Positions 15,301 through 23,379 of a DNA stretch of 27,115 nt are shown one piece after another. The translations under genes and the position numbers were made by a program. Source of the stretch: Bacteroidales bacterium (lineage in GTDB: Bacteria > Bacteroidota > Bacteroidia > Bacteroidales > VadinHA17); contig JAAZAP010000315.1 of assembly GCA_012514255.1 (NCBI GenBank), positions 1-27,115 on the forward strand, in the 5' to 3' direction. Below the pieces are notes generated by a model. That model did no database searches. It was given only the letters and a program-made list of their open reading frames with translations, and was not told the origin of the DNA. Numbering within the stretch: position 1 is the first letter of the stretch; each line of letters starts with the position of its first letter.

Positions 15301-17611
15301 GAAATCCATTATAGCATCTGTCATTATTCCAAGACCCATCGGTCTCCTGAGTACTAACCAAAAACTCACCTGCCTCTGTTGCCGCTTCCAGATAGCCTGC
15401 AGCCTTTGTACGCTCACCCTCATCACTCGAGCCAATCAACTCATCATATGCTCTGAGCAGACCATCCATCACCTGGCCGGTATTAAAGATAGATACCTCC
15501 CATGTGCCATCTGCATTTTGCACATCAACCAGCCAGTCCGCCATTTGAATCGCCCTGCTTCTAAGCTCTGTTTCACCCGTTGAGTGATACTGATCAAACA
15601 TTGTTGGAACGATATATCCCGTGACTTCCTGGTAATCAGGGCCTGACCAGGGACCGGAGGGGTAGTTGTAACTGTTGGCAACACCTGTCGCGCTACCCCC
15701 AACAGTGTAAACATCCTGTGCCACCTTCATCCAACTAATGGCTTTTCCTATGGCTGCATCATTGGAGACAGTCTCAGCATAACCGCTGAAATCATCAAAG
15801 AAGTCAAACGTGTTCCCTCCACTTGAAGCATTTCCTGCTGAAGGATTTCCGTAATAGAGGTATACCGTTGCCTCCCCTTCGGCAGGAATCGAGGATACTT
15901 TTATCCAGAAAACAGCCTGTTCACTCCCTTCGGTTTCATCCCATGCTTCAATCCAGAATGGGATCTGGGTGATGCCATCATCAGAGGTGAACCTGATGTC
16001 GCTGCCTGAATCACCTGTCTTATCAAAATCAACTGATGCTGACAGATCAACTTGTACCTGATAATCTTCAAGCAGGACTCCATCCGTATTTGATATGGTT
16101 ACAGGAATACGGTACAACCAGCCGGGGCTAAGCCATGACCCTGTCGGACTAACTGTTACTGATATACTCGCCTCACAGCCGTTTTCGTCTCTGACAGTAT
16201 ACTCTGTCGTTCCGATCCCCTGGGTAAACTCTCCCTCCCCATTAAAAGGATGTGTCCCCGTCCCTCCTGTAGCAGTTATGTTAACTGTAGCCAGGGGAGT
16301 ATTGCAATCAACAGGATCGTTTATTGTATAATTCAAAGAAAGGGCTTCAGGTTGGGAAATTACAAAGCTTTGTTCTCCCGTCTTATTGTATGTGTCTTCT
16401 AATTGGATATTATATGACCCCGCTATGAGGCTGGAAATAACGAACTCATTGTTTTCACTGGTACCGTCAAGTTCCATGGCACCGGTTAAAGAATAATCAT
16501 AAGGCGCTGTACCATTGGTTACGGTGAGGTTTACAGAACCATCATTACCCCCATAACATAAAATATTGTCCGTGGTGAAATTAACCGTCAGGAAATCAGG
16601 GTTTGCCTGTTCGTTGCTTATGTCCCATGCTGTCGAAGGTTCAGGATCTGCAAAAGTTCGGACCCGCACATCATCATAATAAACCGGATAATCGCTAAAA
16701 TAATTTTGAAGACACAAATAACCGGAAAGAACATCTGTACCTTCATTTGTCGGTTCTGACACCAGTTCATGGTTCAAATAGAGCCTGACCGTGTTCCCGT
16801 TTGCTAAAATTCTGTAGTCATAGTACTCGTTGCCAAGGACATAACTATAATCCGTTTCAAGCGTAAACTGTGTGGCGCCATTGTAGTATTTCCTAATGAG
16901 AATATCATCAGTTGGACTGTGCCGAAGCTGGGTGATGTATCTTGTTAAAGTACTTGAATAACGAAATCCCACTTCAGGAACACAAGTTGACCCATTATCC
17001 TGGGTTGTTCTGACTTTTGTCTCGAATATAAAATCATCAAAACTCACAGAGTTAACAAGAAAGCCATTATGAGAGTCAGCCCCTCTGATACTTAAAACAT
17101 CACTTCCGCCATCCGCAACAATGCTATAGGCTGAACCACTTATTCCCACCGCAGTCCATTTACTAAGGTCACTTTCAAAGTCATCAAAGAACAGAAATGT
17201 AGCTTCTCCGCTTGCTGTACTTGTGATAGCCGAGCTGTTACCGTAATACATGTAGATACCTGTTACACCTGCTGGAAGTGAGGTTATTTTAACCCATATG
17301 GTTGAGGATGTTTCGTAGGTCCAGTTCTCAAACCAGTATGGCAGTTCTGTTTGTCCATCCGATAAGGTAAAACGGATGTCGGATCCGCTACTGTTGCAGT
17401 GGTTCCAGGCAAATGAATCGTCAAGAGTTACCCTAAACTGATAGTCCGTAAGAGTGCCACCGGTTGTATTGCTGACAGTCACTGGCAAACGGTACATCCA
17501 GCCTAAATCATACAATTCTTGCGCAGACATCTTTTGCGATGTCAGCAGTTCTGTCGCGATAATTATAAGAACCATTAAAGTAATTCTGGAATAGCTCATT
17601 GATGTCTTCAT
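12356..17611 (-). CDS. Giant T9SS surface protein: two DUF2341, SprB repeats, helical toroid
   Basis: A 1751-aa predicted surface protein. In order: signal peptide (1-31); DUF2341 (about 32-136, LYDLGWMYRLPV); LamG-like sandwich (about 150-320); SprB-type repeats (about 345-490, with ILCYGGNDGSVNLTVTNGTA); a second DUF2341 (about 490-600, WLSPGWLYRIPV); a helical toroid (about 617-980) with DGTW/DGSW and HAYHSRIDW motifs; a second LamG-like sandwich (about 990-1170); a WTGDEDADWNNASNW module; long beta-rich modules; and a T9SS type A domain (last 80, ending TAKVAVL). SprB-like repeats occur in gliding adhesins; the toroid suggests glycan processing. Neither activity is proven. The C-terminal 450 residues are nearly the same as in the 1657-aa protein, including a 78-nt identical DNA block. 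The ATG at 17611 is 86 nt below a clear promoter. Confidence 0.82.
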   Translation of the reverse strand: MKTSMSYSRITLMVLIIIATELLTSQKMSAQELYDLGWMYRLPVTVSNTTGGTLTDYQFRVTLDDSFAWNHCNSSGSDIRFTLSDGQTELPYWFENWTYETSSTIWVKITSLPAGVTGIYMYYGNSSAITSTASGEATFLFFDDFESDLSKWTAVGISGSAYSIVADGGSDVLSIRGADSHNGFLVNSVSFDDFIFETKVRTTQDNGSTCVPEVGFRYSSTLTRYITQLRHSPTDDILIRKYYNGATQFTLETDYSYVLGNEYYDYRILANGNTVRLYLNHELVSEPTNEGTDVLSGYLCLQNYFSDYPVYYDDVRVRTFADPEPSTAWDISNEQANPDFLTVNFTTDNILCYGGNDGSVNLTVTNGTAPYDYSLTGAMELDGTSENNEFVISSLIAGSYNIQLEDTYNKTGEQSFVISQPEALSLNYTINDPVDCNTPLATVNITATGGTGTHPFNGEGEFTQGIGTTEYTVRDENGCEASISVTVSPTGSWLSPGWLYRIPVTISNTDGVLLEDYQVQVDLSASVDFDKTGDSGSDIRFTSDDGITQIPFWIEAWDETEGSEQAVFWIKVSSIPAEGEATVYLYYGNPSAGNASSGGNTFDFFDDFSGYAETVSNDAAIGKAISWMKVAQDVYTVGGSATGVANSYNYPSGPWSGPDYQEVTGYIVPTMFDQYHSTGETELRSRAIQMADWLVDVQNADGTWEVSIFNTGQVMDGLLRAYDELIGSSDEGERTKAAGYLEAATEAGEFLVSTQETDGSWNNDRCYNGFPHAYHSRIDWPLLRLWQRIGDNRYLTATIANLNWILSLEAGTSGWFNNNGLSLSTNTYPVTHTIGYCAEGLLECGLILTSNINQDIAALGQSCIAAAQRTADALLGQIDANGSLSGGAYNSDWTPHTTDECLTGSAQMSIVWTRLYHHTDVSDYLNAARAMNRYLVTVQGNSTDTGIDGGIAGSDPISGYYTPNKILPWATKFFIDALYYESLYGEDYQIPGIDPDKWIFPSGGQYFSIDNNMLLFDAAGSFSSPYPTMRAQKDGIDYTFSDGIIEYEFMSDLLSGQLGVYYRGTTPESDYCYTLNPNTTAAEWRFIRRNNATTSVLTDGGSFALSTWYDIKAVIDGSAHSFYGTGSADITGPADATFSSGTCGLMGWSTGARAWVDNFRIRKYADSEPSVTVGDEESPGQWTGDEDADWNNASNWADDVVPGPCSIVTISPSPTQPLISGTGNVCYGLMIMSGSTITVDDGGELTVGGNLENNGNLIIESAAYVEPDGLISSGSLIVKGTGTGTVTFNRFLRPESSTGDKHLFSSPVGGLSIPDFLTTYDAKVDFLRVWDEDDAVWSEVTTEYFQSGKGYNVYQATNSDGEFSFTGSVVSNATYVASSPYALDYDSRVDYDDTDPWGEFITDLDYWAPGRGWTSGWGGGGWNLLGNPFTSAMDASLFISTNLNSFDPYYQALYVYDGIAGLYKYSAESIPGYPEGADSHGSIVQAGQGFMVLANNNGAEFDFTSSMQTHSTGTVLLKSAVTDDPWPGVQLKAKYGEKEHQTLIVYNDNMSVGLDPGYDIGLLSAGSGVEIYTTLVGKDEGVNLARQALPVTGADRITVAVGVDSEQGGEVTFTAFTVPLGSNKFWLEDRTAGVFTDLTTKSYTVTLPAKSYGTGRFFIVASTNTPTGSDDAEAEDRGLRIWSAYGRIIIKGSVSDKAVCEIFDMQGTRIIERLLSDGELNTVDLPSGLRGVFYIRVIDGVRVTTAKVAVL
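12635..12712 (-). repeat. 78-nt block identical to 18111-18188
   Basis: Read base by base, this stretch of the 1751-aa gene is identical to 18111-18188 in the 1657-aa gene, including third codon positions. It encodes the same beta-module just before the T9SS domain (FWLEDR... to ...YGTGRFF). It lies in a longer, highly similar region. Confidence 0.8.
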
Positions 17612-17661
17612 GGCAAAATCTTTTTGAAAGTACTCATAACCAAAAGCACAACATACTACCT

Positions 17662-17679
17662 TTTCCCAGTAAATGGAAA
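17662..17679 (-). other. Weak leader hairpin before the 1751-aa gene
   Basis: TTTCC/GGAAA form a 5-bp stem with an 8-nt loop inside the predicted 5' leader. It is weak alone, but each of the three giant genes has a small stem in its leader. Confidence 0.25.
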
Positions 17680-17696
17680 TGTCATATCAAAGCTTT

Positions 17697-17728
17697 AAAA
17701 GTTAATCTAATTTCAGTTAAGCAGCAAA
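17697..17728 (-). promoter_or_regulatory. Promoter of the 1751-aa gene (TTTG-N20-TAACTTTT)
   Basis: TTTG (17728-17725), 20 nt, then TAACTTTT (17704-17697), matching TAnnTTTG except the last base, 86 nt before the ATG at 17611. Confidence 0.6.
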
Positions 17729-17790
17729 AGTTTTTGATAAATGAACCACATTGGCAGATGAGAAGACATATGCAACAGGTGAGAACTAAA

Positions 17791-17813
17791 GGAGGCTCAA
17801 TTAATGAGCCTCC
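17791..17813 (-). terminator. Intrinsic terminator after the 1657-aa gene
   Basis: A perfect 9-bp stem (GGAGGCTCA / TGAGCCTCC, 5-nt loop) starts 18 nt after the stop at 17832 and is followed on the minus strand by TTTAGTT. This fits a rho-independent terminator and makes the next gene a separate transcription unit. Confidence 0.75.
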
Positions 17814-17831
17814 CGTGTAAAATCCCAATGA

Positions 17832-20800
17832 TTATAAAACAGCAACCTTATGCGTTGTAACCTTTAGTCCGTCAGTTACCCTCACAAGGTAGACACCGTG
17901 CTTACCCGGAGGCAGCGTGATCGTATTCATCTCACCGTCTTCAAGCCTTGTTTCGATTACCTTCTGACCCCTGACATCATAGACCTCGCACACAGCCCTA
18001 TCACTGACACTGCCCTTGATGATGATCCTGTCATAGGCATTCCAGATCCTAAGACCTGTATCATCAGCCTCCGGATCATCAGATCCCGTCGGTGTATTCG
18101 TCGACGCCAGGATGAAGAACCGCCCTGTACCATAGCTCTTCGCCGGTAGGGTAACCGTATAACTCTTTGTCGTCAGATCCGTAAAGACTCCGGCAACGCG
18201 GTCCTCAAGCCAGAACCTGTTACTGCCAAGTGGCACCGTGAAGGCTGAGAATGTAACCTCTCCACCCTGTTCAGTATCTATGCCAACCGGTATAACAGTC
18301 TTATCGGCGCCTGATACTGGAAGTGCCTGGCGGGCAAGGTTCACCCCCTCATCCTTGCCAACAAGCGTTGTGTATATCTCAACCCCTGAACCGGCGCTGA
18401 GAAGTCCTATGTCATACCCCGGATCAAGACCGACACTCATGTTGTCATTATACACAATAAGAGTCTGACGCTCATTATCATCGTATTTTACCTTGAGCTG
18501 CAGCCCTGGCCAGGGATCGTCCGTAACGGCTGACTTTAATAAAACTGTACCTGTGCTGTGCGTCTGCATCGAGGAAGCAAAATCAAATTCAGCACCGTTG
18601 TTGTTTGCCAGAACCATAAAGCCCTGGCCCGCCTGAACAATACTGCCGTGGCTGTCTGCTCCTTCCGGATAACCAGGTATGGAAACAGCTGAATACTTGT
18701 ATATCCCGCCTATGCCGTCATAAACATACAGCGCCTGATAGTACGGATCAAAACTGCTCAGGTTTGTGCTGATGAATATTGAGGCATCCATGGCCGAGGT
18801 AAACGGGTTGCCCAGAAGGTTCCAGCCACCACCACCGTAATTGTCCCAGCTCCGCCCTGATGCCCATGTCACTGAACTGTGATCGCCTTCAACTCCGTAA
18901 GGATCTGTTCCATTCCTTAAATCATAGGGCTCTGCATAGGGCGAGGTGGCAATGACAGTAGCACTGCTGACAACAGAACCTGTAAAGGAAAAGTCACCGT
19001 CACTGCCGGTGGCCTGGTAGACGTTGTATCCTTTCCCACTCTCAAAATTGCCCGTCGTAACTTCAGCCCAAACAGCAGCCTCTTCATCCCATACTCTCAG
19101 AAAATCGATCTTTGCATCATAAGTGGTCAGAAAATCAGGAATATCCAAACTCCCAACAGGAGAGGAAAATAAATGCAGGTCACCGGTAATGGCATCTGGC
19201 CTTAAGAAGCGGTTGAAGGTAACTGTTCCTGAACTTGAGCCCCTGACAATCAATGATCCGGAGGATGTCAGTCCGGCTGGCTCCACATAGGCAGCCGATT
19301 TTATCATGAGGCCTCCGTTGCTTATCAGATCACCGTCAACTGTGAGTGAGGCTCCTGGGTCAATAGTAAGAGATGACCCTTCAGGAATCATCAGGCTAAA
19401 GACTTGCTGCGTTGCAGTGGAAGTAATGACCGGTTGATTTGAGGGTGATCCTGAAATGGCTATGACAGAACATGGCCCGGGCACCCCGTCGCTCCAGTTA
19501 GATGGATTGTTCCAGTCTGTATCCACTGTTCCGGTCCACTGGCCCGGAGACTCTTCATCACCGGGAGTGGCCGAGGGTTCATTCTCTGCGTATTTTCGAA
19601 CACGAATATCATCATACTGGGCGGTTGTGCCATTCTCACCGTAAAGGGCAACCGAGCCTGAGGAGAAAGTGGCATCAGAAGATGTAGTCCGGTATGTGTC
19701 GTTAAAATACAGGTCGAAAGAACTTCCGTGGGCGGCAATTTTAAGTTTGTACCAGGTGTTCAGGTCTATAATGCCGAGATCATCATACACATCCTGTGTC
19801 ACCCCTCCGTTATACCATGTATAAAAATGCAAATTATGCAGAGGATCGTTATCCAGGTTTTCATAAAGATTCAAGGAATAAAGGTTCTGCCTGTCTGTTA
19901 CTCTTGTGCCCAGGCCCCAGACACGATCAGCGAGCTGTCTTCCGTATCCTTCAAGAATAAAATCGCTGCCCGAAAATGAAGACTTCAATATCTGATTAGC
20001 CGTAGTGATCCCCTGTGCAACAAGGCCTGTTGTCCCATCTGGCTGAGTGGCAGACTGTACTGTCCATGTACCACCGTCGGCTGTCCATTTTGAACCATCC
20101 AGTTCTCCCTGTTCATACAATATTCTTCCAGTAGCCGGATCCACTACACGCATATCAAGTGTCCACGTCCCGCTCGTTTCCTTGCAATAATATTCGTATA
20201 TGCTTCCGTTGAAGAGGTGCTGGAAGAGACAGGCGCAACCGTCATCAAGTACTGGATTTCCGGGCAAAACAGTGAACGGTCCTGTGGGAGTGGGACCGGA
20301 ATACATTCTCACCTGCCAGATGCCACCGGGATTGATTTCCGTGGACAGGAAATATGTATCATCGTAATACAGAACCTGTGGTGCAGCCAGAGTGGTACTG
20401 GAAACAATGAGGGTTTGATTGGTAGCGGAGACCAGGCCGGCTACTGTTGCAGCCTGCCGCGCCATAATGCTCCAACCGCTTTGACCCCTGTACCAGTATA
20501 AGTAGTAATCACCTGTGCCAGTATCATAGAAAAGGCTGGGATTCTGGTTTCTGACGCCATCCTGTATAATGGTGGTCGGAGCGGACCATGTTAAGCCGTC
20601 AGTACTTGTCCGGTAGACCAGATAGCTTGTCGCATTGTACCCCATTGTATGAACCATATAATACACACCGTCAGTCTCATTCAGGTACACTGATGGCCAT
20701 CTCTCTCCCCCGCCCATGGCAATCGGGTTGACTGTGCCAGCAAGCGGATCCTGATTGTATGGGAATTTTGTCCAGTTAATCAGGTCATCACTGCCGGCAA

Positions 20801-22805
20801 GGGCCACATATCCGCTTCCCTGCGGACCATAGTACCCGTAGTAATCGTAGGCTGCTCCGTCGGGAGCCCTGACAACACTGAGGGTGTGAGCTACGGTACT
20901 CTCCCATGTTCTCGGAATTATATTAGCTATTGCCGGACCAAACTCATAATATCCTTCCTGTTGGGTTACCGAGGTGGAGAAATCATCAAAGAACTCAAAT
21001 GTATTGTCTCCGTTTGATTCGTCTGTTGCAGAACTATTTCCGTAGTAGAGGTAAATATTTGTGCCAGTAACGGGAATAGAAGGCACCTTGACCCATATTA
21101 TTGCCTCCGTGCCTGCTTCGTCCCACTCCTCTATCCAATAGGGCAGCTGAGTTGTACCGTCACTTGCCGTAACCCGTATATCGCTGCCGTCATCATTTGT
21201 TTTGCCGAAATCAAAAGTACCATCCAGACTAACTTGAACCTGGAAATCGCTGAGGGTGGCACCTGTACTGTTGGTAACCTCGACTGATTTACGATACAGC
21301 CAGTCGGGATCAAGCCATGACCCGTCTGCATTAACCATTACCGAAACACCTCCTGTGCAACCGTTGCCATCAGTAACAGTGTAATAGGTTGTACCGACAG
21401 ACTGGGTGAATTCACCGGTGCCCACGTAAGGAGGTGTACCCCCTGTGGCAGTGATCTCTACAGTGGCTGTTCCGGTAAGGCAGTCATACGGACTTATAAC
21501 TACATGGCTGACTGACACGGCAGGGGGCTGGGTGATTGTTGTGTTCAGACTCCCCACGCTTCCGTTAGAGGCGGAAACAAACAACGAGTAATCTCCGGCA
21601 ATAAGCCCGGTAATGTCCTCATCGTCTGATGTATATCCGCCAGGCCCTGTCCACTCATAGGTATAAGGCGCAGTGCCTCCTGAAACTGAGATATATATTT
21701 CTCCGTCCGAATCGCCGTAGCACAATAAGTCTGTTTTGCTGTCGAGCGTGACTGTCAGGGGAGGATAGGGATATGCTTCCTCACTCCCAACACCGGAGGT
21801 TGGTTCAGAGGCAGCATATTTTCTTACCCTTATATCATTGTACTGATAATCCCCGGCAGTCTGTGGCGAAGGATCATACTCGCCGAACAATCCTACAGCA
21901 CCAGAAGGTAAGTCACTATTACTCGCGGTTGTTAACAGATTGTCATTAAAGTAAATGTCAAATGAACTGCCATGAGCTTTGACTTTTAGTTTATACCAGA
22001 CATTGGGATTGATTACGCCTACTGCACCATTCCAGGGGCTGATTGTTGATTGTCCACTAAGCCAGCGGTAATAATAGATGTTATTGGTGGCATTAAGATC
22101 CTCATACAGATTAAGTGTATAAGTTGTTAAACTGCTGGTTGACCGCACACCCAAACCCCATACCCTGCCTGCAATCTGGCGACCCCAGCTTTCAACAACG
22201 TAGTCAGTCCCTGAATAATCTGACTGTAAAAGATGTTTTTGATTAATTGGTATTTGTCCCCTCGCAACCTTCCCGGTTGTTCCGTCATGTTGAGTGTCAG
22301 TAACGATACTCCATGTACCTCCGCTTGCAGTCCATCGGGCAGGATTGGGTACTGTGAGACCATCCTCTTCGAAATCATCAAAAAACTCAAAGGTGCTGAA
22401 GCCATCACTTGCAGTCGTAGCATTGCTGTTACTATAATACATGTAAATCGTGGTTGCAGCCGGACTGGCAGCGACTGAAGGCACCTTAACCCATATACTG
22501 GCTGATGTGCCTGAATTCCAGCTTTCTATCCAGAAATCAACGGGTGTTTCTCCATCATCTGAGGTGAACCTTAAATCAGCTCCTCCTGCAAGCGTATGAC
22601 CCCATGCAAAAGAACCATCCAATGTCACCTGAACCTGGAAGTCCGTCAGGGACCCTCCGGCATTTGTAATTGATATCGGAACACGATACTGCCATCCTGC
22701 ATCATACCAGTCCTGTGAAGACAGAGATTGTGCGACCAGAAGCAGGGCTACTGTGACAGCTATGTACCTGGATGCGGTTTTAGGAAATGTATCAGTGGTT
22801 TTCAT
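17832..22805 (-). CDS. Giant T9SS surface protein: two DUF2341, SprB repeats, GH43-like propeller
   Basis: A 1657-aa predicted surface protein. In order: signal peptide (1-30); DUF2341 (about 31-140, WYDAGWQYRVPI); LamG-like sandwich (about 150-330); SprB-type repeats (about 345-485, LLCYGDSDGEIYISVSGGTA); a second DUF2341 (about 490-600); a module (about 620-895) with repeats such as SDDLINWTKF and STDGLTWSAP that looks like a five-bladed propeller of the GH43/GH32 kind; another LamG-like sandwich (about 895-1080); WTGTVDTDWNNPSNW; beta-rich modules; and a T9SS type A domain (about 1575-1657, ending THKVAVL). I infer a surface glycan-binding or glycan-cleaving protein; I could not assign catalytic residues. 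It has the plan of the 1751-aa protein with the propeller in place of the toroid. Confidence 0.82.
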   Translation of the reverse strand: MKTTDTFPKTASRYIAVTVALLLVAQSLSSQDWYDAGWQYRVPISITNAGGSLTDFQVQVTLDGSFAWGHTLAGGADLRFTSDDGETPVDFWIESWNSGTSASIWVKVPSVAASPAATTIYMYYSNSNATTASDGFSTFEFFDDFEEDGLTVPNPARWTASGGTWSIVTDTQHDGTTGKVARGQIPINQKHLLQSDYSGTDYVVESWGRQIAGRVWGLGVRSTSSLTTYTLNLYEDLNATNNIYYYRWLSGQSTISPWNGAVGVINPNVWYKLKVKAHGSSFDIYFNDNLLTTASNSDLPSGAVGLFGEYDPSPQTAGDYQYNDIRVRKYAASEPTSGVGSEEAYPYPPLTVTLDSKTDLLCYGDSDGEIYISVSGGTAPYTYEWTGPGGYTSDDEDITGLIAGDYSLFVSASNGSVGSLNTTITQPPAVSVSHVVISPYDCLTGTATVEITATGGTPPYVGTGEFTQSVGTTYYTVTDGNGCTGGVSVMVNADGSWLDPDWLYRKSVEVTNSTGATLSDFQVQVSLDGTFDFGKTNDDGSDIRVTASDGTTQLPYWIEEWDEAGTEAIIWVKVPSIPVTGTNIYLYYGNSSATDESNGDNTFEFFDDFSTSVTQQEGYYEFGPAIANIIPRTWESTVAHTLSVVRAPDGAAYDYYGYYGPQGSGYVALAGSDDLINWTKFPYNQDPLAGTVNPIAMGGGERWPSVYLNETDGVYYMVHTMGYNATSYLVYRTSTDGLTWSAPTTIIQDGVRNQNPSLFYDTGTGDYYLYWYRGQSGWSIMARQAATVAGLVSATNQTLIVSSTTLAAPQVLYYDDTYFLSTEINPGGIWQVRMYSGPTPTGPFTVLPGNPVLDDGCACLFQHLFNGSIYEYYCKETSGTWTLDMRVVDPATGRILYEQGELDGSKWTADGGTWTVQSATQPDGTTGLVAQGITTANQILKSSFSGSDFILEGYGRQLADRVWGLGTRVTDRQNLYSLNLYENLDNDPLHNLHFYTWYNGGVTQDVYDDLGIIDLNTWYKLKIAAHGSSFDLYFNDTYRTTSSDATFSSGSVALYGENGTTAQYDDIRVRKYAENEPSATPGDEESPGQWTGTVDTDWNNPSNWSDGVPGPCSVIAISGSPSNQPVITSTATQQVFSLMIPEGSSLTIDPGASLTVDGDLISNGGLMIKSAAYVEPAGLTSSGSLIVRGSSSGTVTFNRFLRPDAITGDLHLFSSPVGSLDIPDFLTTYDAKIDFLRVWDEEAAVWAEVTTGNFESGKGYNVYQATGSDGDFSFTGSVVSSATVIATSPYAEPYDLRNGTDPYGVEGDHSSVTWASGRSWDNYGGGGWNLLGNPFTSAMDASIFISTNLSSFDPYYQALYVYDGIGGIYKYSAVSIPGYPEGADSHGSIVQAGQGFMVLANNNGAEFDFASSMQTHSTGTVLLKSAVTDDPWPGLQLKVKYDDNERQTLIVYNDNMSVGLDPGYDIGLLSAGSGVEIYTTLVGKDEGVNLARQALPVSGADKTVIPVGIDTEQGGEVTFSAFTVPLGSNRFWLEDRVAGVFTDLTTKSYTVTLPAKSYGTGRFFILASTNTPTGSDDPEADDTGLRIWNAYDRIIIKGSVSDRAVCEVYDVRGQKVIETRLEDGEMNTITLPPGKHGVYLVRVTDGLKVTTHKVAVL
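18111..18188 (-). repeat. 78-nt block identical to 12635-12712
   Basis: Partner of the identical block in the 1751-aa gene. The flanks are also very similar with scattered substitutions, which points to recent duplication or gene conversion between the two genes. Confidence 0.8.
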
Positions 22806-22843
22806 ATTTAAGGTGTTTTAAAATAATATATCATAATTGCATA

Positions 22844-22860
22844 CCGAAGCCATGCTTCGG
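22844..22860 (-). other. Leader hairpin before the 1657-aa gene
   Basis: A perfect 7-bp stem CCGAAGC/GCTTCGG with a 3-nt loop, 38 nt upstream of the ATG and inside the predicted leader. There is no T-run after it on the minus strand, so a regulatory or stabilising leader stem is likelier than a terminator. Confidence 0.45.
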
Positions 22861-22891
22861 AACACAATTAAAAAAATCTGAAATAACCTTG

Positions 22892-22923
22892 GAAATTTAA
22901 TATAATATCAGTTCAAATACAAA
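22892..22923 (-). promoter_or_regulatory. Promoter of the 1657-aa gene (TTTG-N20-TAAATTTC)
   Basis: TTTG (22923-22920), 20 nt, then TAAATTTC (22899-22892), matching TAnnTTTG except the last base, 87 nt before the ATG at 22805. It has the same layout as the other two giant genes. Confidence 0.6.
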
Positions 22924-22996
22924 CAATTTTTAGCTTATTTCTTTAGTAAAACTCTGCTTGAACATTACTATATCCGAAGCCATTTAACCATTATCT

Positions 22997-23308
22997 TCAT
23001 CTGAGTGATATCAATCCCATCTTTACCATCATATTCAGGTGCTCCTTAACTTCAACCATGCATCGCTCAATTTCCACCTCATACTCGTCCATCAGCGCCA
23101 GACAAAGGTCTTCAAGGCTATACGGTTTTTCAAGCAGATCCCATATTCGAGTGGCAACCGGATTGAGCGAGAAATATTTCCCCTGCTCTATGTCCATCAT
23201 CACCAGCTCATCATGCAGACGGCCTGAGATAGTTTTACTGTTCCTGATATACCTTGTATTCTGATTATTCAGTCCTGCCGTCATCTGATCATCATTCATC
23301 CTTGTCAT
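22997..23308 (-). CDS. PqqD-like lasso leader-binding protein (B1, RRE)
   Basis: A 103-aa protein of the PqqD-like superfamily. Its central part (about residues 30-100) has the family pattern: LHDELVMMDIEQGKYFSLNP, then ATRIWDLLEKPYSLEDLC, an MDEYEVEIERC segment and a final helix. In lasso clusters this stand-alone RRE (B1) binds the precursor leader and delivers it to the B2 peptidase and C cyclase. Both partners are encoded just upstream, which supports the role. The ATG at 23308 starts 62 nt after the YkgJ-type gene; a second Met at residue 4 is an alternative start. The N-terminal 25 residues are polar and probably flexible. Confidence 0.87.
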   Translation of the reverse strand: MTRMNDDQMTAGLNNQNTRYIRNSKTISGRLHDELVMMDIEQGKYFSLNPVATRIWDLLEKPYSLEDLCLALMDEYEVEIERCMVEVKEHLNMMVKMGLISLR

Positions 23309-23359
23309 AAATTATCCTGTTGTCAATAGCCGCTATCGTAATCCTTAGTTCCGTAGAAT

Positions 23360-23379
23360 ATGAAGTAAACTTACTTCAT
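23360..23379. other. Perfect 9-bp dyad across the YkgJ-type stop codon
   Basis: ATGAAGTAA and TTACTTCAT are separated by AC. The dyad spans the stop at 23371-23373 and the start of the spacer before the B1 gene. It may be a weak hairpin that tunes expression between the two genes, or a binding site. Confidence 0.35.

Noticed and set aside
12356..22805. Long near-repeats as insertion sequences
   Set aside because: The similar DNA is coding sequence of paralogous proteins in frame, with no terminal inverted repeats or transposase.
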